Positions 23,331 to 36,051 of a stretch of 64,000 nt of DNA are shown here, one piece after another. The stretch is taken from contig NC_071670.1 of NCBI RefSeq assembly GCF_028554725.1, positions 47,812,501 to 47,876,500 of the forward strand. Direction: 5' to 3'. A program made the translations under genes and the position numbers. The notes beneath the pieces are model-generated. The model did not search any database. It was not told where the DNA came from and saw only the letters and a program-made list of their open reading frames with translations. The first letter of the stretch is position 1, and each line of letters opens with the position of its first letter. The DNA comes from Zeugodacus cucurbitae (Eukaryota; Arthropoda; Insecta; Diptera; Tephritidae).

Positions 23331-23490
23331 TCTAACTCAAATCCAGTATTACCGCTCGTCTGTCTGATCTAAATTCCTTCTGCAGGAAACTCACAATTAA
23401 CTCTAGCTTTATGCTACTGGACCATTGAAATCGTTATTGCCATCAAGAATAGAAAATATTGAATGGAAATGATAATATGATCAAAAGTAC
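23331..23490. other. AT-rich spacer
   Basis: Nothing seen. Confidence 0.3.
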
Positions 23491-24190
23491 TTAAGGGGTT
23501 AGGTGGGTTTCAAAATTTAAATTTTCTGTCTTAATAAATAATGCAAAATATTTAAAATATTATCAAAAAATATCAAATCAATCCGAGTAATATTCTATGA
23601 TATATCCCCTTTGGAAGTTCCGCCCATCAGGCCACGTCAGTACGATTGTAAAACTTTAAACTCATTTATCTCAAAACTCAATTCCTCAAGTCGGTGGACA
23701 CGATAACTCAAAAAGTTTTGAAGCGATTTTGTTAAAATTTTGCACACATCTTCGAAATAACATAATTTATTTCTTATATTTTCATTACAACTATTTTTTT
23801 CGAGCTAATATAGCCGGAAATTTTACCCAACCCAAAAAAACTCCCTTTTTTGGTTAAAATTCTATCAAAAATTCAAATTTCGATATTTTTTTTCCTTCTT
23901 TCATTAACTAGATCTATCCATATACTGTCAAAATATTTTTGGTAAATTGATTTTAGATGAACCAATTTTGATTTATGATACCCACGAAAGACATTTATTT
24001 TTTGGACATGTCATGGGAGATGAGGTGCAAGCGACTGAGTTTTCGGAATTTTGAAATAAAACTTTCACAAAATATTGTTTAAACATGTAACGCTGAATTG
24101 TTTCAATGAAATATATAATTGTATTATATAAATATTAAAAAAAATGTGTGAAATACTATTGTTTTTAGCCTCTGAAAGCTACCTTAACCG
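23491..24190 (+). mobile_element. TTAA-type element, family T1, copy a
   Basis: Starts TTAAGGGGTTAGGTGGGTTT and ends with a decayed version (GCTACCTTAACCG). Conserved interior: AAATATCAAATCAATCCGA, TTTGGAAGTTCCGCCCATCA, CACGTCAGTACGATT, AAGTCGGTGGACACGAT and GAGTTTTCGG. No coding capacity. It faces copy b (25895-26613) in opposite orientation. Confidence 0.75.
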
Positions 24191-24520
24191 TATAAAATCA
24201 TTAAATGTTGCCTACATTTCGGAGCGGAATTGAAAATCGTCACTAAGCACAAACACAAACACTATTTCAGGATCGAATTTCTAAATTTATATAAAGTGTG
24301 TGGGCTTGGTTTAGCAAGGAAAATTAGTTTTCGCATGAGTGATCGATATTAAATTCTTCGGAGGTAGTATATAAGTATATTCGAAAAATTGGGTAGTGAT
24401 TTTGTTTAATCAGATATGAGTGAGTGAAAATATATCTGTCGGTATATATAATTTAATTCTTTCAATCAATCAATAAATTAAGAGAAAATTAACCTCATCC
24501 CAACTCAGAAAACGCTATAT
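24191..24520. other. AT-rich spacer
   Basis: Nothing recognised. Confidence 0.3.
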
Positions 24521-24960
24521 AAGCTAACATACATATCTAGCAGAATATATGTATATAGTCCACATTCACTCGCATATATCCATTATCATTACCTTTTCCC
24601 ATATGTGCAGCTTCGTCCTTTTATTTTTCAATTTAATGTAAGATTTAGGCTGGATTTTCATTAATGCGCGCCACAAATCCAGTAGGAAGAGTGGAAGAGT
24701 GTGTGGGTGCAGCGCGCAAAGTTAAGTGATTTTAATATTTATTTAATTTCACAATTCTTTCGTAGGATTTTACCTGCTGACAGCTTTTAAGCTTATTTTA
24801 ACCAAGTTTAAATACAATTAAAGGCATATATAAACAGAACTCATTCATTAAGCGTTAATTGCATTTAATAAAAGTTGAAATATGTGAGCACACACTCATG
24901 GAGAACATATAAATAATGGTACAAATGAATACGAATTTACATTTATACCTTTTGGAAAAA
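24521..24960. other. Unique island 7 (small)
   Basis: Apparently single-copy, containing AATGCGCGCCACAAATCC and GTGGGTGCAGCGCGCAAAG in an otherwise AT-rich setting. No gene. Confidence 0.35.
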
Positions 24961-25894
24961 TTCAGATGTGAATGTAAAATCAGCGGAGTTTGAAGTAGAT
25001 TTATCACTTTGAATTTAAAGAAAAAATAAATATTATGTAGTTTTCCAATATTCGGAGAGCTTATATTTTAAAAAAATTATAAACAAATCGAAAATTTAAA
25101 TCTGGATTTTATAATTCTTGACCGTACGACCAAAGATATTTCAGCTGATACTGCAATGCTCTTGCTTCAAAATCGGAAATACTCATTATTCTGAGTTAGA
25201 AAGGTGCTACAAAACTGCGGGCTTCGTTTTTGAATTCCATACCATTATTTTACAAAAAGTTTAATTAATTGTGCATCGTACCCATATTTTTTATTCCACA
25301 TTATTACTTTAGTTGAAGCTATGGAAGACAAATATTAGAGAGATCCATCAGCAATTCAAATGTAAGGAAACATAGCATAAATATTAACATAATATAGACT
25401 TCCAAGTAATTTGTATGAAATTTGACTTCTATTGCCAATTCAAGAGTTCGAGTTATGGGGAACTTCGAGTTATAGCAGTTCGCCTTATGGAAGTTCAACT
25501 GTATATTAAAAGAAGCTGGAACGACTATCGACTATGTTATTGATAATTCTGACCAACTAAACACTTTACCAGCCTGATGTAGAAAACATTTTTATAGTTT
25601 TACAATACCGCCTTTACAAATCCAAAAGTAATTGAAACTTTCCGTCGGTGGTAGGCCTAACTATCTACCTGATGAAAACCAAGGTTTTATCTTTACAAAA
25701 TAAAATAATATGCATATGTTTGAGGGAGCCAATTATTCTGGGGTATCATTTTATGAAAAAGGTAGATACTAATTAGGAAAGGACATTCAAAAATCTGTCT
25801 ATGTTAAGCATCTTCAGATGATCTATTTGCCCTTTCAATGGTCGAATCATAAATAATGGGGTTCCAATTGAAAAACCCTTCAAACACGCCATCA
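24961..25894. other. AT-rich DNA with a short TTCGAGTTAT repeat
   Basis: Around 25445-25500 the phrase GTTCGAGTTATGG recurs as three diverged units (TTCGAGTTATGGGGAAC, TTCGAGTTATAGCAG, TTCGCCTTATGGAAG). Otherwise featureless. Confidence 0.4.
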
Positions 25895-26613
25895 ACTTAA
25901 AGGCGATAAAATCAAGGGTCTTCTTAAAATTTTTTTTAAATATATACAATCATATATTTCATTTAATCATTTCAGCGTATACGATAAAAGATACATGTTT
26001 AAACAGTATTTTGTGAAATTTTTATTTAAAAATTCCGAAAACTCAGCCGTTAACAGCTCATATCCATGACTTGTAAAAACAAAACAAATGCCTTGCGGTG
26101 GATATCAACATAACTAATGATCGGTTCTTCTAAAATCGATAAACCAAAAATATTTCGAAAGTGCATAGATAAATCTAGTTAATGGACGAAGGCAAAAATA
26201 CAATACTGGAATTTGAATTTTTGACAGAGTTTTAACCAAAAATAGAACTTTTTTGGTCAAATTTTCCGCATATATTCCGGAAAAATAAAATATAAAAATA
26301 ATTATTTGTAATTATTTAACTAGATAATGTTATTCCAAAGAAGTGTGCAAAATTTTGAAAATCGCTTCATAACTTTTTGAGATATTGTGTCCAACGACTT
26401 GAAAAATTGAGGTTTGAGATAAATGCGTTTAAAGTTTTACATTCATACTGACGTGGACTGATGGACGGAACTTCCAAAGAGTATATCACATACAATATTA
26501 CTCGGATTGATTTGATATTTTTGGATAATATTTTAAACATTTTGCACTATTTAATAAGACAATAATTTTTTTTCAAATTTTGAAATTTTGGAACCCACCA
26601 CCTGACCCCTTAA
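25895..26613 (-). mobile_element. TTAA-type element, family T1, copy b
   Basis: Minus orientation. The conserved end ACCCACCACCTGACCCCTTAA lies at the right (TTAA 26610-26613). Interior matches copy a in reverse: GACGTGGACTGATGGACGGA, GTATATCACATACAATATTAC and TCGGATTGATTTGATATTT. The left end has decayed and its limit is approximate. Confidence 0.7.
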
Positions 26614-27280
26614 TCGAAGAACTCATATTAAACAAAACAAAAACAGAGAAAAGACACCTAGATCTGGGAACACTTTGCAAGAAGTACGTGGAGAATTCTA
26701 CTTAAATTCCTAGCCCTACAAAAATATGATTGAAAAGCCTCTGATATTATAGTATAACAAAAATTAATGGTTCCAGAGGTCTGGATAACCAACCCAACAG
26801 TATAGAAAATGAAAGGCGACAAAATTAACAAGTTCTACAGCTAATATCGATTTAACTACTTATAATGTTAAAACAGGGTTCTAATCATATCGACAGTATG
26901 ATTAAATGAATGGAAAAATCAGAGCATTCTACGATTGAAGATCTTCTGGTGGAGTATAACAAATTTATATATAACTAAAAGTCGGAGGTTTGTGGTAAGG
27001 ACCCTTATACCATCCCATTCAATGCAACTTAATGACACTTTAATCTTTATTTAAAGTATATTAGTAGTGGGTGGGGAAAAGGAGTGTTAAGTGTTCAAAG
27101 AGTTTCAATTAAATATTTAATTTAATGAAATGTTTTCATTAAATACTAATTTGAGAACCACTTAATATGTAATTTTCGAAAGTGATCCAGAAAATCCAGA
27201 AAACGCAATAAATTACTATATTTTATCAACATCGAACAATAAAAAAAAAATTAAAACCAATTAACAATTGAGTGATATTA
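26614..27280. other. AT-rich non-coding DNA
   Basis: Nothing recognised. Confidence 0.3.
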
Positions 27281-28250
27281 AGTCGCATTTAAAACGTATT
27301 AATTAAATCTCCGCGCTAATAAAATTTCTGAGCCGCAAATGAAATTAAACTAAAAGCATTGTGCGAGAGATCTTTGCATTTTTAGAAAGCTTTTTAAACA
27401 CACATTTACATACAGATACTCGAGTATAACAATTTAAGTGCGTAGTTTGTGCTGTTCATTTGTGAAAATTTGTTTACTTATTTATTTTATATCCAGCTCG
27501 CGCAGCGCATTAAAAGCTGCCTCTGACATACACACAAACGCCGGCAAATACAAATGAAACAAAATTATACCCAACGCACACTGGCACACACACACACGAA
27601 CAACTAAAAATAAAAAATAAAAAAGAGGACAGCTGCTGAATCTGGCCACTTAAAATTTCATATGCTGCCCACCGAAACACAAACAAACCCATTTAAGCCC
27701 GTGATCCACACAAACAAAGCATTCACTGCTGTGCTGCTGGGCTGAGCATATTCAAGCGCTTACATTAATCCCGCTAAATTAAATTTTCACTTAATTTGTA
27801 ATAAAAATTAACATATTTTCAGCATTTGTGCAAAATACCAGGATTAGCATATTTTTTGGTTTTTTTTTTCTTTCCTGGCTTTATTCTTTATTTTCTCGGT
27901 GTTCTCCATCACGAGCCGTCCGTAAATGGCGCTCGCGTTGGTTGACGAAAATTCTGCTGGTTACGCTAAATGGCGATCTTAATACCATTAGCGGTTTATT
28001 AGAGCTGGTAATTTTATTTGTTGTAGTTGTTGTTGGTGGTGGCTTGTTCGTTGATACGTTGGTTTGTGGTTTAGGTTAATGCCTTTCGCCTACCCGTTCT
28101 CGCTCAGGCGCAACCGAATTAGTATGAGTAACCACAAAGAAATGTTTAAATTTCCCCCGGACACTTGGCGTGTCTATATTTTAATTTAGCTGTGTATCTT
28201 CCCACAAATCTAATGTAATTCGGGTTTTGGCCTCCATTAAACCATTATAA
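27281..28250. other. Unique island 8
   Basis: Apparently single-copy; (CA)n at 27584-27597, a T-rich tract at 27855-27875, GTTGTTG runs near 28020. An 83-codon frame at 27828-28079 ends in VVVVVGGG-like low complexity and is not credible as a gene. Confidence 0.4.
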
Positions 28251-29394
28251 ATTACATTTGATACTTAACATTTTCATTATAATGAAATATATTTGTATTG
28301 TAAAAATAAACTACATTTCACACCTGATGTTCCATTTTTTAAATTAGCCAAGATGATTTAGGCTTATTGTTTTTATTTTTTAACAAAATTATTAATAAGG
28401 GTCCTCATTTTATGAGACCAATAAACGTGAATGAATGATTTTGGTTGACAGTAAAATGAAGTTGGTCGAGAAAGCTGATACTTACTCCTAAGAGTATAGA
28501 GCAAAGTAACGTATTAGACATATCTGTCAAGAATTATTACGCATTCGAAAACTTTGTGAAGATGGGAGCTAAAAAAATCCATAGTTCACGGTACTGTATA
28601 AAGCTGTTGAATGGTAATAAACCCAAGTTTTGCATCTATATATTCACTTCGGCATCCAATCGACAGACATCGAAGAGGATTGATAGCGTTGAACGGAATT
28701 CTAAACATTGAAAGACAACAATAAGCTACGAAAGCAATGGCGAACATATGGTTCAGAATCTATCATGCCGTTCTTTGAATTAGCCTCTTTACTTTACTTC
28801 TTCTCGGAACCTTATGAAAATGGTCGCCGAAACTGATATTTATTTCAAAACAATCAGCAGACTTGCCTCTATATTTTTCTTTTATGAAAAATAATACAAT
28901 TGTTTAAACAAAGGGTAAGGTAAGGATACTGCTCGAAAGTAAGAGGTAAACAATATTTATATGCGTGAGAAGACATGTTCGGTTGGATTAAATATCTAGT
29001 ATAGTTTGTTCGACTGTCTACTCTCCAATGCTTGGCGAATCGAAGATAACTATTATAACAATCGATATATGAGAGAGAGGTGGTCGTCTACAATCGGTTT
29101 CCGCTAGCAAAATTTAATATAAATGTGAAGCTATCAAAAACGTATTTTTAGAAGACAAGTTAGTTAAAAACGATAAGTATAATGAACATCTATATATCCA
29201 GAGAACAAGTATCTTAAATGAAAGCAATCTCTCAACAACTCAGTGAGTTTTATATTGGATTACAAATTATTGTATGATATTAAGATTAATGTTATTCTCC
29301 TCTGGTATTTCTAAATTTTCTCTTAAAAATGGTATGAGAAACTACCAGATCAGGCAGAGATTAGTACAATCAAAGAATAACAACAATAATTATA
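28251..29394. other. AT-rich non-coding DNA
   Basis: No repeats or coding fragments recognised. Confidence 0.3.
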
Positions 29395-29945
29395 TTTTTT
29401 TACAGACAGCCAAGAGGCCTTGAAATCACTGGAGTCTCATTGAAGATAGTGAAATAATGCACTGTGCTATTAATGGTACTATCTGCCTATTTCACGATAA
29501 ATCTGCAATGGGTTCTAGGTCCCTCTTTGAAACTGAATTCCGATAAAGAGGGAATATACATGCCTCTGGCCACTTGTATTTATTTAATCGAAAAATATAC
29601 TATGAGCACACAAACGTGGCCTAAATGGAACAAGACCCCTACATACCGACTATTGGGAAGGAACAACTTAAGAACTTTAGTAGGTGTGCTATCAGTCACT
29701 GTCTGATTGGTAGACATGCCAGTAGACTGGGGACACCATAAAATGACTACTGTAGAAACTGCCAAGAAGTAAAGGAAGAGGAGACTGTAAAACACCTTCT
29801 ATGTGGATGAAATGCTTTGCGCATGAACCGTCAGTTTTCTTGACTATATCTCAGAAGCTGCACTTATAAAACTTATTATTGAATTGAATAACTTTATTAA
29901 AGCTACAAGTCGGTTCTGAGAGGACTTGGTAGTGTGAAAGAATTC
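29395..29945 (+). pseudogene. LINE ORF2 C-terminus (RNase H remnant plus Cys-rich tail)
   Basis: Conceptual translation shows DSQEALKSLES (an RNase H catalytic-Asp block), a linker with VLGPSLKLNSDKEG, then WPKWNKTPTYRLLGRNNLR, LIGRHASRLGTP and the zinc-binding-like NDYCRNCQEVKEEETVKHLLCG tail (residue order only, frames shift between pieces), ending EAALIKLI-like. This architecture is typical of the C-terminus of Jockey/LOA/R1-type non-LTR elements. Frameshifts and stops interrupt it, e.g. after VLSVTV at 29703. No reverse transcriptase remains. After 29945 no tail is evident until an A tract at 30037-30051. Confidence 0.7.
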
Positions 29946-30230
29946 TAGTCTTACTAATGGCCTAAGTGCGTTGTACGACATCCACTTTTATCTACCTACC
30001 TTAGCACTGAAAATTAAAACCCAAATCAAGTTTTTCAAAAAAAAAAAAAAATATTGAAAAAAATACATTTATTTTACAATGAACATATGAAATATAAATA
30101 TTGTGGCAATTTAATAAAAATTTACAAATAATTACAGCAATTTGATGAAAAATGCTGTTAGAGAGAATTTAACAGTTTATTTTATAAATTTCATTTTCTG
30201 TAAATATTTCTTGTGGCTATATTGCGTTTA
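29946..30230. other. AT-rich spacer with A-rich tract
   Basis: An A tract of about 15 at 30037-30051 may be remnant of the LINE tail. Confidence 0.3.
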
Positions 30231-31560
30231 TTCCAAATATTTATCTACTTCAGTCACCTAACGCCACTTTCATAGAGATCACTCATACGCCATGACGAAT
30301 CAGTTTACAATTGTATGCCAGCTCACTCATTTGAGCCTACGCTTTTAATTTGTGGAAATACAACTACCGTCATAACAGTACACTGATTACAGTGTGAAGT
30401 AATTTTGATTAGAGTGACAATCTGGTTAAGAGTACTCAAGCTTAGCATTGTCGGCAATGATTGAGGTCAGCAAATGAGCGAGCCGGAAACGAAATTCACA
30501 TCATAACAGTAATGCAGTGGCTGTGAGTGGTGTTCCCGAGAAGCTTAAGGCTAATAACAAGTAAATTGATGTTAGTGGCTAAACCAAATAAGGTTGCCGT
30601 TGAGAGAAAAGGAAATTGTGTTATTTCACCAGACATTGAAACTCAATGTTATTAAAGGTAAAGAGGTGAATACGAAGGATTGAACATGAAGTGAAAACGA
30701 AAGTGCTGCATTTAAACAGCAGCATCTGCCACATATTATTCACATGCATACTTAAATTTATGTGGCATGCCACACAGCAGCTTTCCCTTACTATTTCATG
30801 CCATTTTCACTCGCCATAAAAGCGTAAAATTCTTCACAACGGCTGACTTTAATGTGACGTGGTGCAGGAAGTATCCAATTTAAATTAAAAAAAGTCGTTA
30901 AAACAACAAATAAAAATAAACAACAAAAATGCAAGTCAACAAAATATTTATAATGAATAAACAGTTGACCGAGAAAATGAAAAAAAAATTTAAGAAAAAT
31001 TAAAAAAAAAGTGAAATAAAAATAAAAACGCAGCTCCAACACCAACAAGCTTTATCGATTTTCGCTTAAACGAGGCGAATTGCACCGCAGAAATTGTCAC
31101 ATGCAGCAACAGTAATAATACAACAACAACGACAACAACAATAGCAGCAGCAGCAATTAATGCGTCTGACCGTGTCACCTGCAGCAATCAGTCGGCTGGC
31201 TATTTTTAAATAAGCAAGCGGCTGAAGATTTTAAATATTCCGCATTTGCAACTGTTCAACTGTGTATGTATGTATGTATGTAATTGCTTGTTTACAGTAT
31301 ATGGAATGGAAATGTAAGCATGTTTGTTGTTGCTGCAAGCCTTTGGCGTACTTTATCCACCGCCGTGTACGGCTAGTTGCTTGTTGCCGTCGACCACACA
31401 CAGGTAAACATATTAACCGCACATTCACGCGCAGCCGCAACGCATTTACGCAAATATTCGACAAATATTTACACAAAACCTACGTCAATATTTTACGCAA
31501 TTTAATGTACGCCGGTAATGGTTGGATGCTGTTGCAGTTGCCACAAATTTTTGGAATCTA
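30231..31560. other. Unique island 9
   Basis: Apparently single-copy DNA with CAACAACAACGACAACAACA-like trinucleotides at 31120-31155 and a TGTA microsatellite at 31263-31281. Frames at 31231-31636 on both strands overlap and are unconvincing. Confidence 0.4.
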
Positions 31561-31823
31561 CACTTACATATACTCGTATTATGAGTATGAATGTATAACA
31601 AAGATATTTAAAACTTTTCATAAAATATTTTCTTAGTAAATGCGGTATTTTAGCACTTTGAAGTGAAAATGAAGGCCATGGAAATTTAATGAGAAAAAAA
31701 TATTATAATTTATAATGGAGCCAACGTTTTTCGAAACTATGTAGACCCAATGAAAACACATTCCATAGTGTTCGGTGTCATAATAACTGATATTATAGTA
31801 AAGGGTTTCAACACAAAGGTATA
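31561..31823. other. AT-rich spacer
   Basis: Nothing seen. Confidence 0.3.
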
Positions 31824-32160
31824 AATAACACAGCCACACAAAAAAAATGTGTCATGACGTGGGGATTTTACAATGTGTACCAGATGATTTTGGGATCGCT
31901 GAATCCGAATCCGAGGTCCATTTAACCACATCAGGGTTGTGAGATAAACCCAAGCCAATATGGTGGACAGTGATTTTTAAAACTCATCGGATTCGCATGA
32001 ACGTCGCTACTCGGGGGTTCTCGGGGTCGCAAAAACGAATCCGGTGTCGGTTTTTCTAAATTCAAAATGGCGGATCCAATATGGCGGACGCTATTTTGAA
32101 AAATTCATCTGGATCGCTCGATTCTCGTTACCGGGCTGGGTATTGGACAAAATTATTTCT
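31824..32160 (+). mobile_element. CACAGCC-end repeat, family N, copy 1
   Basis: Starts AACACAGCCACACAAAAA, the exact inverse of the right end of copy 2 near 48300-48318. Shared interior in the same order: CCAATATGG(C/T)GGAC, TTTTAAAACTCATCGGAT, CTCGGGGGTTCTCGGGG, GGTGTCGGTTTTTC and CAAAATGGCGGA. Repeated CCGCCAT/ATGGCGG hexamers are characteristic. The far end was not found, so the right limit is approximate. Superfamily unknown. Confidence 0.65.
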
Positions 32161-33056
32161 TTCCGGGAGATTGAGTTGTAAGTAAAAAATAATGCATTTT
32201 CTGATTTTCGAAGTTAGTTTCCAAAATCGAAATATTTGTTTTCGATGTTCGAAAAAAAGCTTTTTTTAAACAATAATTAATCGGTTTGACTTTGGTTGAC
32301 TTTACATCGTCCATTATGGAAATATCCATAACGTATTATAAGAAATATGCCAGGCTGTGCACAATTATTTTATGCACCATTAAATTAATAGGGAAATATT
32401 GATTATATCCCTATTTTGGATTTTCTAGTAACTTTGTATATCTTGTAATTAATAATCAATCTGCAATGAAAAATCAATTTTGGTCCAATACAAAAAAAAA
32501 ATTGTCGACAAATAACAGAGAGCTTTGTTAAGATCTCTTCTATAATGGCCGAAGACGACCAGAAGCAAGAAAATTATTATATTGAATAAAGGAGACGAGG
32601 GAAAGGCGTGCTCCAGAAAACATTATCAGCCAGTGTAGATAGAGAGTTATATATAAATATATCACAGACTGACTGTTATGTAGATCAAATAAATTCAATA
32701 TCAAATACAATATTTGCACTAAGTTTTCTTCCAATAATTTATTTTGAGTTTGAAATACAATTTATAAAGTGAAATTAGTATGCATACCAGGGAAATTAAA
32801 ATGTCATATTATGAAAGGTGAATTTTGTACAATGTTATTTATTCCAATTCTGCCTAAATGTGATAAATTTTTACTGAAGTCGTGGCTTACAAGGGCAGAT
32901 GGTCGAGGCGACAAACAAATATTTGGAAACTAATTCGCTTCATTGTTTACTTAGATGTTTTATATGGAGCAGTACGTCACAAAAAAAAACTTTTATATGT
33001 GGAAATTATGTTCTACAAATTCACCAAAGTCCAATTGTATAAACTAATAATAAAAA
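32161..33056. other. AT-rich non-coding DNA
   Basis: Nothing recognised. Confidence 0.3.
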
Positions 33057-34264
33057 CAAGTAAGGAAGGGCTAAGTTCGGGTGTAACCGAACATTTTATA
33101 CTCTCGCAATTTATTTATTTAACTTTATTTATGTTATATAATACACAATTTGAAACACATATACGTCATATATATTGTATAAAATCCATTGAAAGTTGGA
33201 AATCATAATATTAGGTTAGAAGCACCGCGGTCATCGTGTTCGATATATGGGACCTTAAAAACCTATGGTCCGATTTCGGTGATTTTTAGAATGGGGCTGC
33301 CACACTATAAACGTAGTATTTGTGCAAAGTTCCGCATCGATATCTTTACTAGTGCTAACTTTATATATTGCAAAGTAAACGATTCAGATCGTCTTCAAAG
33401 TTCTGGTATATAGGAAGTAGGCGTGGTTGTGAAGCGATTTGGCCTATTTTCACAACATATCATTGGGATGTAAGGAAACTATTACAAACCAAGTTTCATT
33501 GAAATCGGTCGAGTAGTTCCTGAGATATGGTTTTTGACCCATAAGTGGGCGACGCCACGCCCATTATCCATTTTGGAAAAAATCTGAGTGCAGCTTTGAT
33601 CTGCCTCGTGCAATGTGAAATTTAGTGTTTCTGACGTTTTTCGTTAGAGAGTTAACCCGCTTTTAGTAATTTTCAACCTAACTTTTGTATGGGAGGTGGG
33701 CGTGGTTATGATCCCATTTCTTTCATTTTTGGACTGTATTAGGAAGTGGGTAAAAGAAACGACTGCAGCAAGTTTGGTTTATATAGCTCTATTGGTTTGC
33801 GAGATATGTACAAAAAACGTAGTAGGAGGCGGGGCCACGCCCACTTCCTCAAAAAAATTACACTCAAATATGCCCCTTCATAGTGCGATCCTTCATACCA
33901 AATTTTATATCCATAGCTTTATTTATGGCTTAGTTATGGCACTTTATGTGTTTTCGGTTTTCGCCATTTTGTAGGCGTAGCAGTGGTCCGATTTTGCTCA
34001 TTTTCGAAAGCAACCTTCCTATGGTGCCAAGAAATAAGTGTGCCAAGATTCATCAAGATATCTTATTTTTAACCAAGTTACAGCTTGCACAGACGGACGG
34101 ACGGACGGACAGACAGACATTCGGATTTAAACTCCACTCTTCACCCTGATCACTTTGGTATATATAACCCTATATCTAACTCATTTAGTTTTTGGTGTTA
34201 CAAACAACCGTTATGTGAACAAAACTATAATACTCTCTTTAGCAACATTTGTTGCGAGAGTATA
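33057..34264 (-). mobile_element. DINE-1/Helentron-like element, copy H1
   Basis: 1208 bp, minus orientation. Non-autonomous rolling-circle-type element. Read 5' to 3' on the minus strand: TATACTCTCGCAAC at the start forming a hairpin with the following GTTGC and GAGAGTATTATAG; a (GTCC/GTCT)n microsatellite (34091-34119 on the plus strand); then the inverse TTGCGAGAGTATA, a terminal hairpin with GTTCGG/CCGAAC arms, and the end TTAGCCCTTCCTTACTTG followed by T-rich DNA. Subterminal inverted repeats, central microsatellite and 3' hairpin are the diagnostic layout of Drosophila DINE-1 and other Helentron-associated elements. Interior carries repeated CACGCCCAC motifs. No protein is encoded. Confidence 0.75.
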
Positions 34265-34977
34265 AAAATCATTGTCTTATTAAATAGTGCAATATGTTTA
34301 AAATATTAGCCAAAAATATCAAATCAATCCGACTAATATTCTAAGAGATATACCCTTTGGAAGTTCCGTCCATCAGACCACGTCAGTATGATTCTAAAAC
34401 TTTAAATGCATTTATCTCAAAACTCAATTTTACAAGTCGGTGGACACGATTTCTCGAAGTCATGAAGCGATTTTGTTCAAATTTTGAACACATCTTTCGA
34501 ATAATATTATCTAGTTAATGAACGAAGGATTTCTTTATTGTTATTATAACTATTTTTTCGACCCAATATATGGCAATATAAGGCACTCCATTCTGGTATC
34601 GCAAAGGACCATAACTGGTCTATGAGTGGCCTGCAGGCCTACCAGACAAACCTAACCTAGCCTATATATGGCAAACATTTTACTAAAAAAGTGAGTTTTT
34701 CGTTTTAAATTATGACAAAATTTCAAATTTCTATATTTTCTTTTTTCCTTCGTTTATTAACTAGATGTATCCTATACTCTTTAAATATTTTTGGTTTATT
34801 GTTTGCATGGGAGATGAGCTGTCAACGGCTGAGTTTTCGGAGTTTTTAAATAAAAATTTCACAACATAATGTTTAAATAATTTGTTAATTGTTAGAATGA
34901 ATTATATGATTGTATATATTAAAAAAATTCAAAAAATACCCTTATTTTTAGCCTATAAAACCCACCTAACCCCTTAA
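34265..34977 (+). mobile_element. TTAA-type element, family T1, copy c, 5'-truncated
   Basis: Interior matches copies a and b (CAAATCAATCCGA, TTTGGAAGTTCCGTCCATCA, CACGTCAGTATGATTCTAAA); the right end is ACCCACCTAACCCCTTAA. The first 30-35 bases of the family, with the left terminal repeat, are missing. It starts within a few bases of the end of H1. It is interrupted by an 87-bp insertion at 34577-34663. Confidence 0.75.
34577..34663 (-). mobile_element. 87-bp insertion with 11-bp target duplication
   Basis: Flanked by exact ATATATGGCAA at 34566-34576 and 34664-34674; the sister T1 copies are uninterrupted here. On the minus strand it opens AGGCTAGGTTAGGTTTGTC and contains GTAGGCCTGCAGGCCACTC. 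An 11-bp duplication suggests retroposition (a truncated LINE or SINE), but there is no A-rich tail and no coding remnant that I recognise. Confidence 0.7.
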
Positions 34978-35130
34978 ACGATGTAAAACTACAATCACAT
35001 TGGATTTATTTTTACCAAATATGAAAGTTATAAATATTCTTCGACTGTTCTCATTCTTACTCTCACAATATAATTTAATAATTTTATAATTTTCTAACAA
35101 AACACCAACAAATACAAAAATTTTCAACAG
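34978..35130. other. AT-rich spacer
   Basis: Nothing seen. Confidence 0.3.
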
Positions 35131-36010
35131 CACTGTTACCACCCATTGCTTGGCATGTAGACATTTCACTGGTCTCCACTTAGCTGTCAGATTTGGTTTG
35201 TCTGAAGCTTTTGATGCTTTTCAAGTTGTTATTGTTTGTTAACAACGGTGGCTTTGTTGCTGTTATTGCCACTGTCATCGTCATTCATCAGAATGAAGCC
35301 TTAAATAATTAAAACAGTTTCTGATTACCAACGCCATAAAATGACCAATAGCACCGGCACAAACAATGGAACCACTGGTGACCAACTCTGAAGTATAAGC
35401 TTACAAGGGGTAACAACAATAAAGTGAACAAGAGTACAGTAAAATTTCGGCATGCAGATGTGTAGGTATATATGTATGAAGCTTGTAAATGTAGTGAGAC
35501 CCAGCGTAGTGAGAGCTTCCATATAAGTACTGTGAGTATGTATCTCGAATCTCTGCTGCTGATATTTTCACGGTGCTTGTGATGTTTGCCGGACAGCGTT
35601 GGAATGCAAAGTGACTACCACTGGCATAACGGCATGCTGCTGAGTGTCTACGTTAAGTAGACTTGTCTCTAATTAAACGACAAATAATAGTGCCAACAAC
35701 AATTGGAAAGGGGCGCACGACGGTGTGTAGCGGCTGGGAGCCATTGCTATACCTAATCTAACGGTAAAGAGATGTGTAGCAGCATTTGGCGGAGTATAAC
35801 AATGGCGTGAGACTCGCTTTCCTGACCAAAATGACAGCTACGTTGGCTTTCGTGTTGAAGCTGCAACGAACATTTATGGTTACTAAGCGAACGGGTCGAA
35901 ACCAGCTGAATTACAGGATGTGACGGCGTTGACCTTTTGTTGCGGCTGTTTTGACGCTGCAAGCTAATGTGTACTTTTTTTCGTAATTTGTGTTTGCAAG
36001 TTTGTAGCAA
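35131..36010. other. Unique island 10
   Basis: Apparently single-copy, relatively GC-rich DNA (e.g. 35690-35950). Frames are short; no gene supported. Confidence 0.4.
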
Positions 36011-36051
36011 AAAAATATTAAAGTATATGCAAGATTAAATTAAATTAAAAA

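Noticed and set aside
33882..34149. Open frames within the DINE-like copies as conserved proteins
   Set aside because: Similar short frames recur in H1, H3 and H4 only because the elements are repeats; no domain, and frames differ in length between copies.
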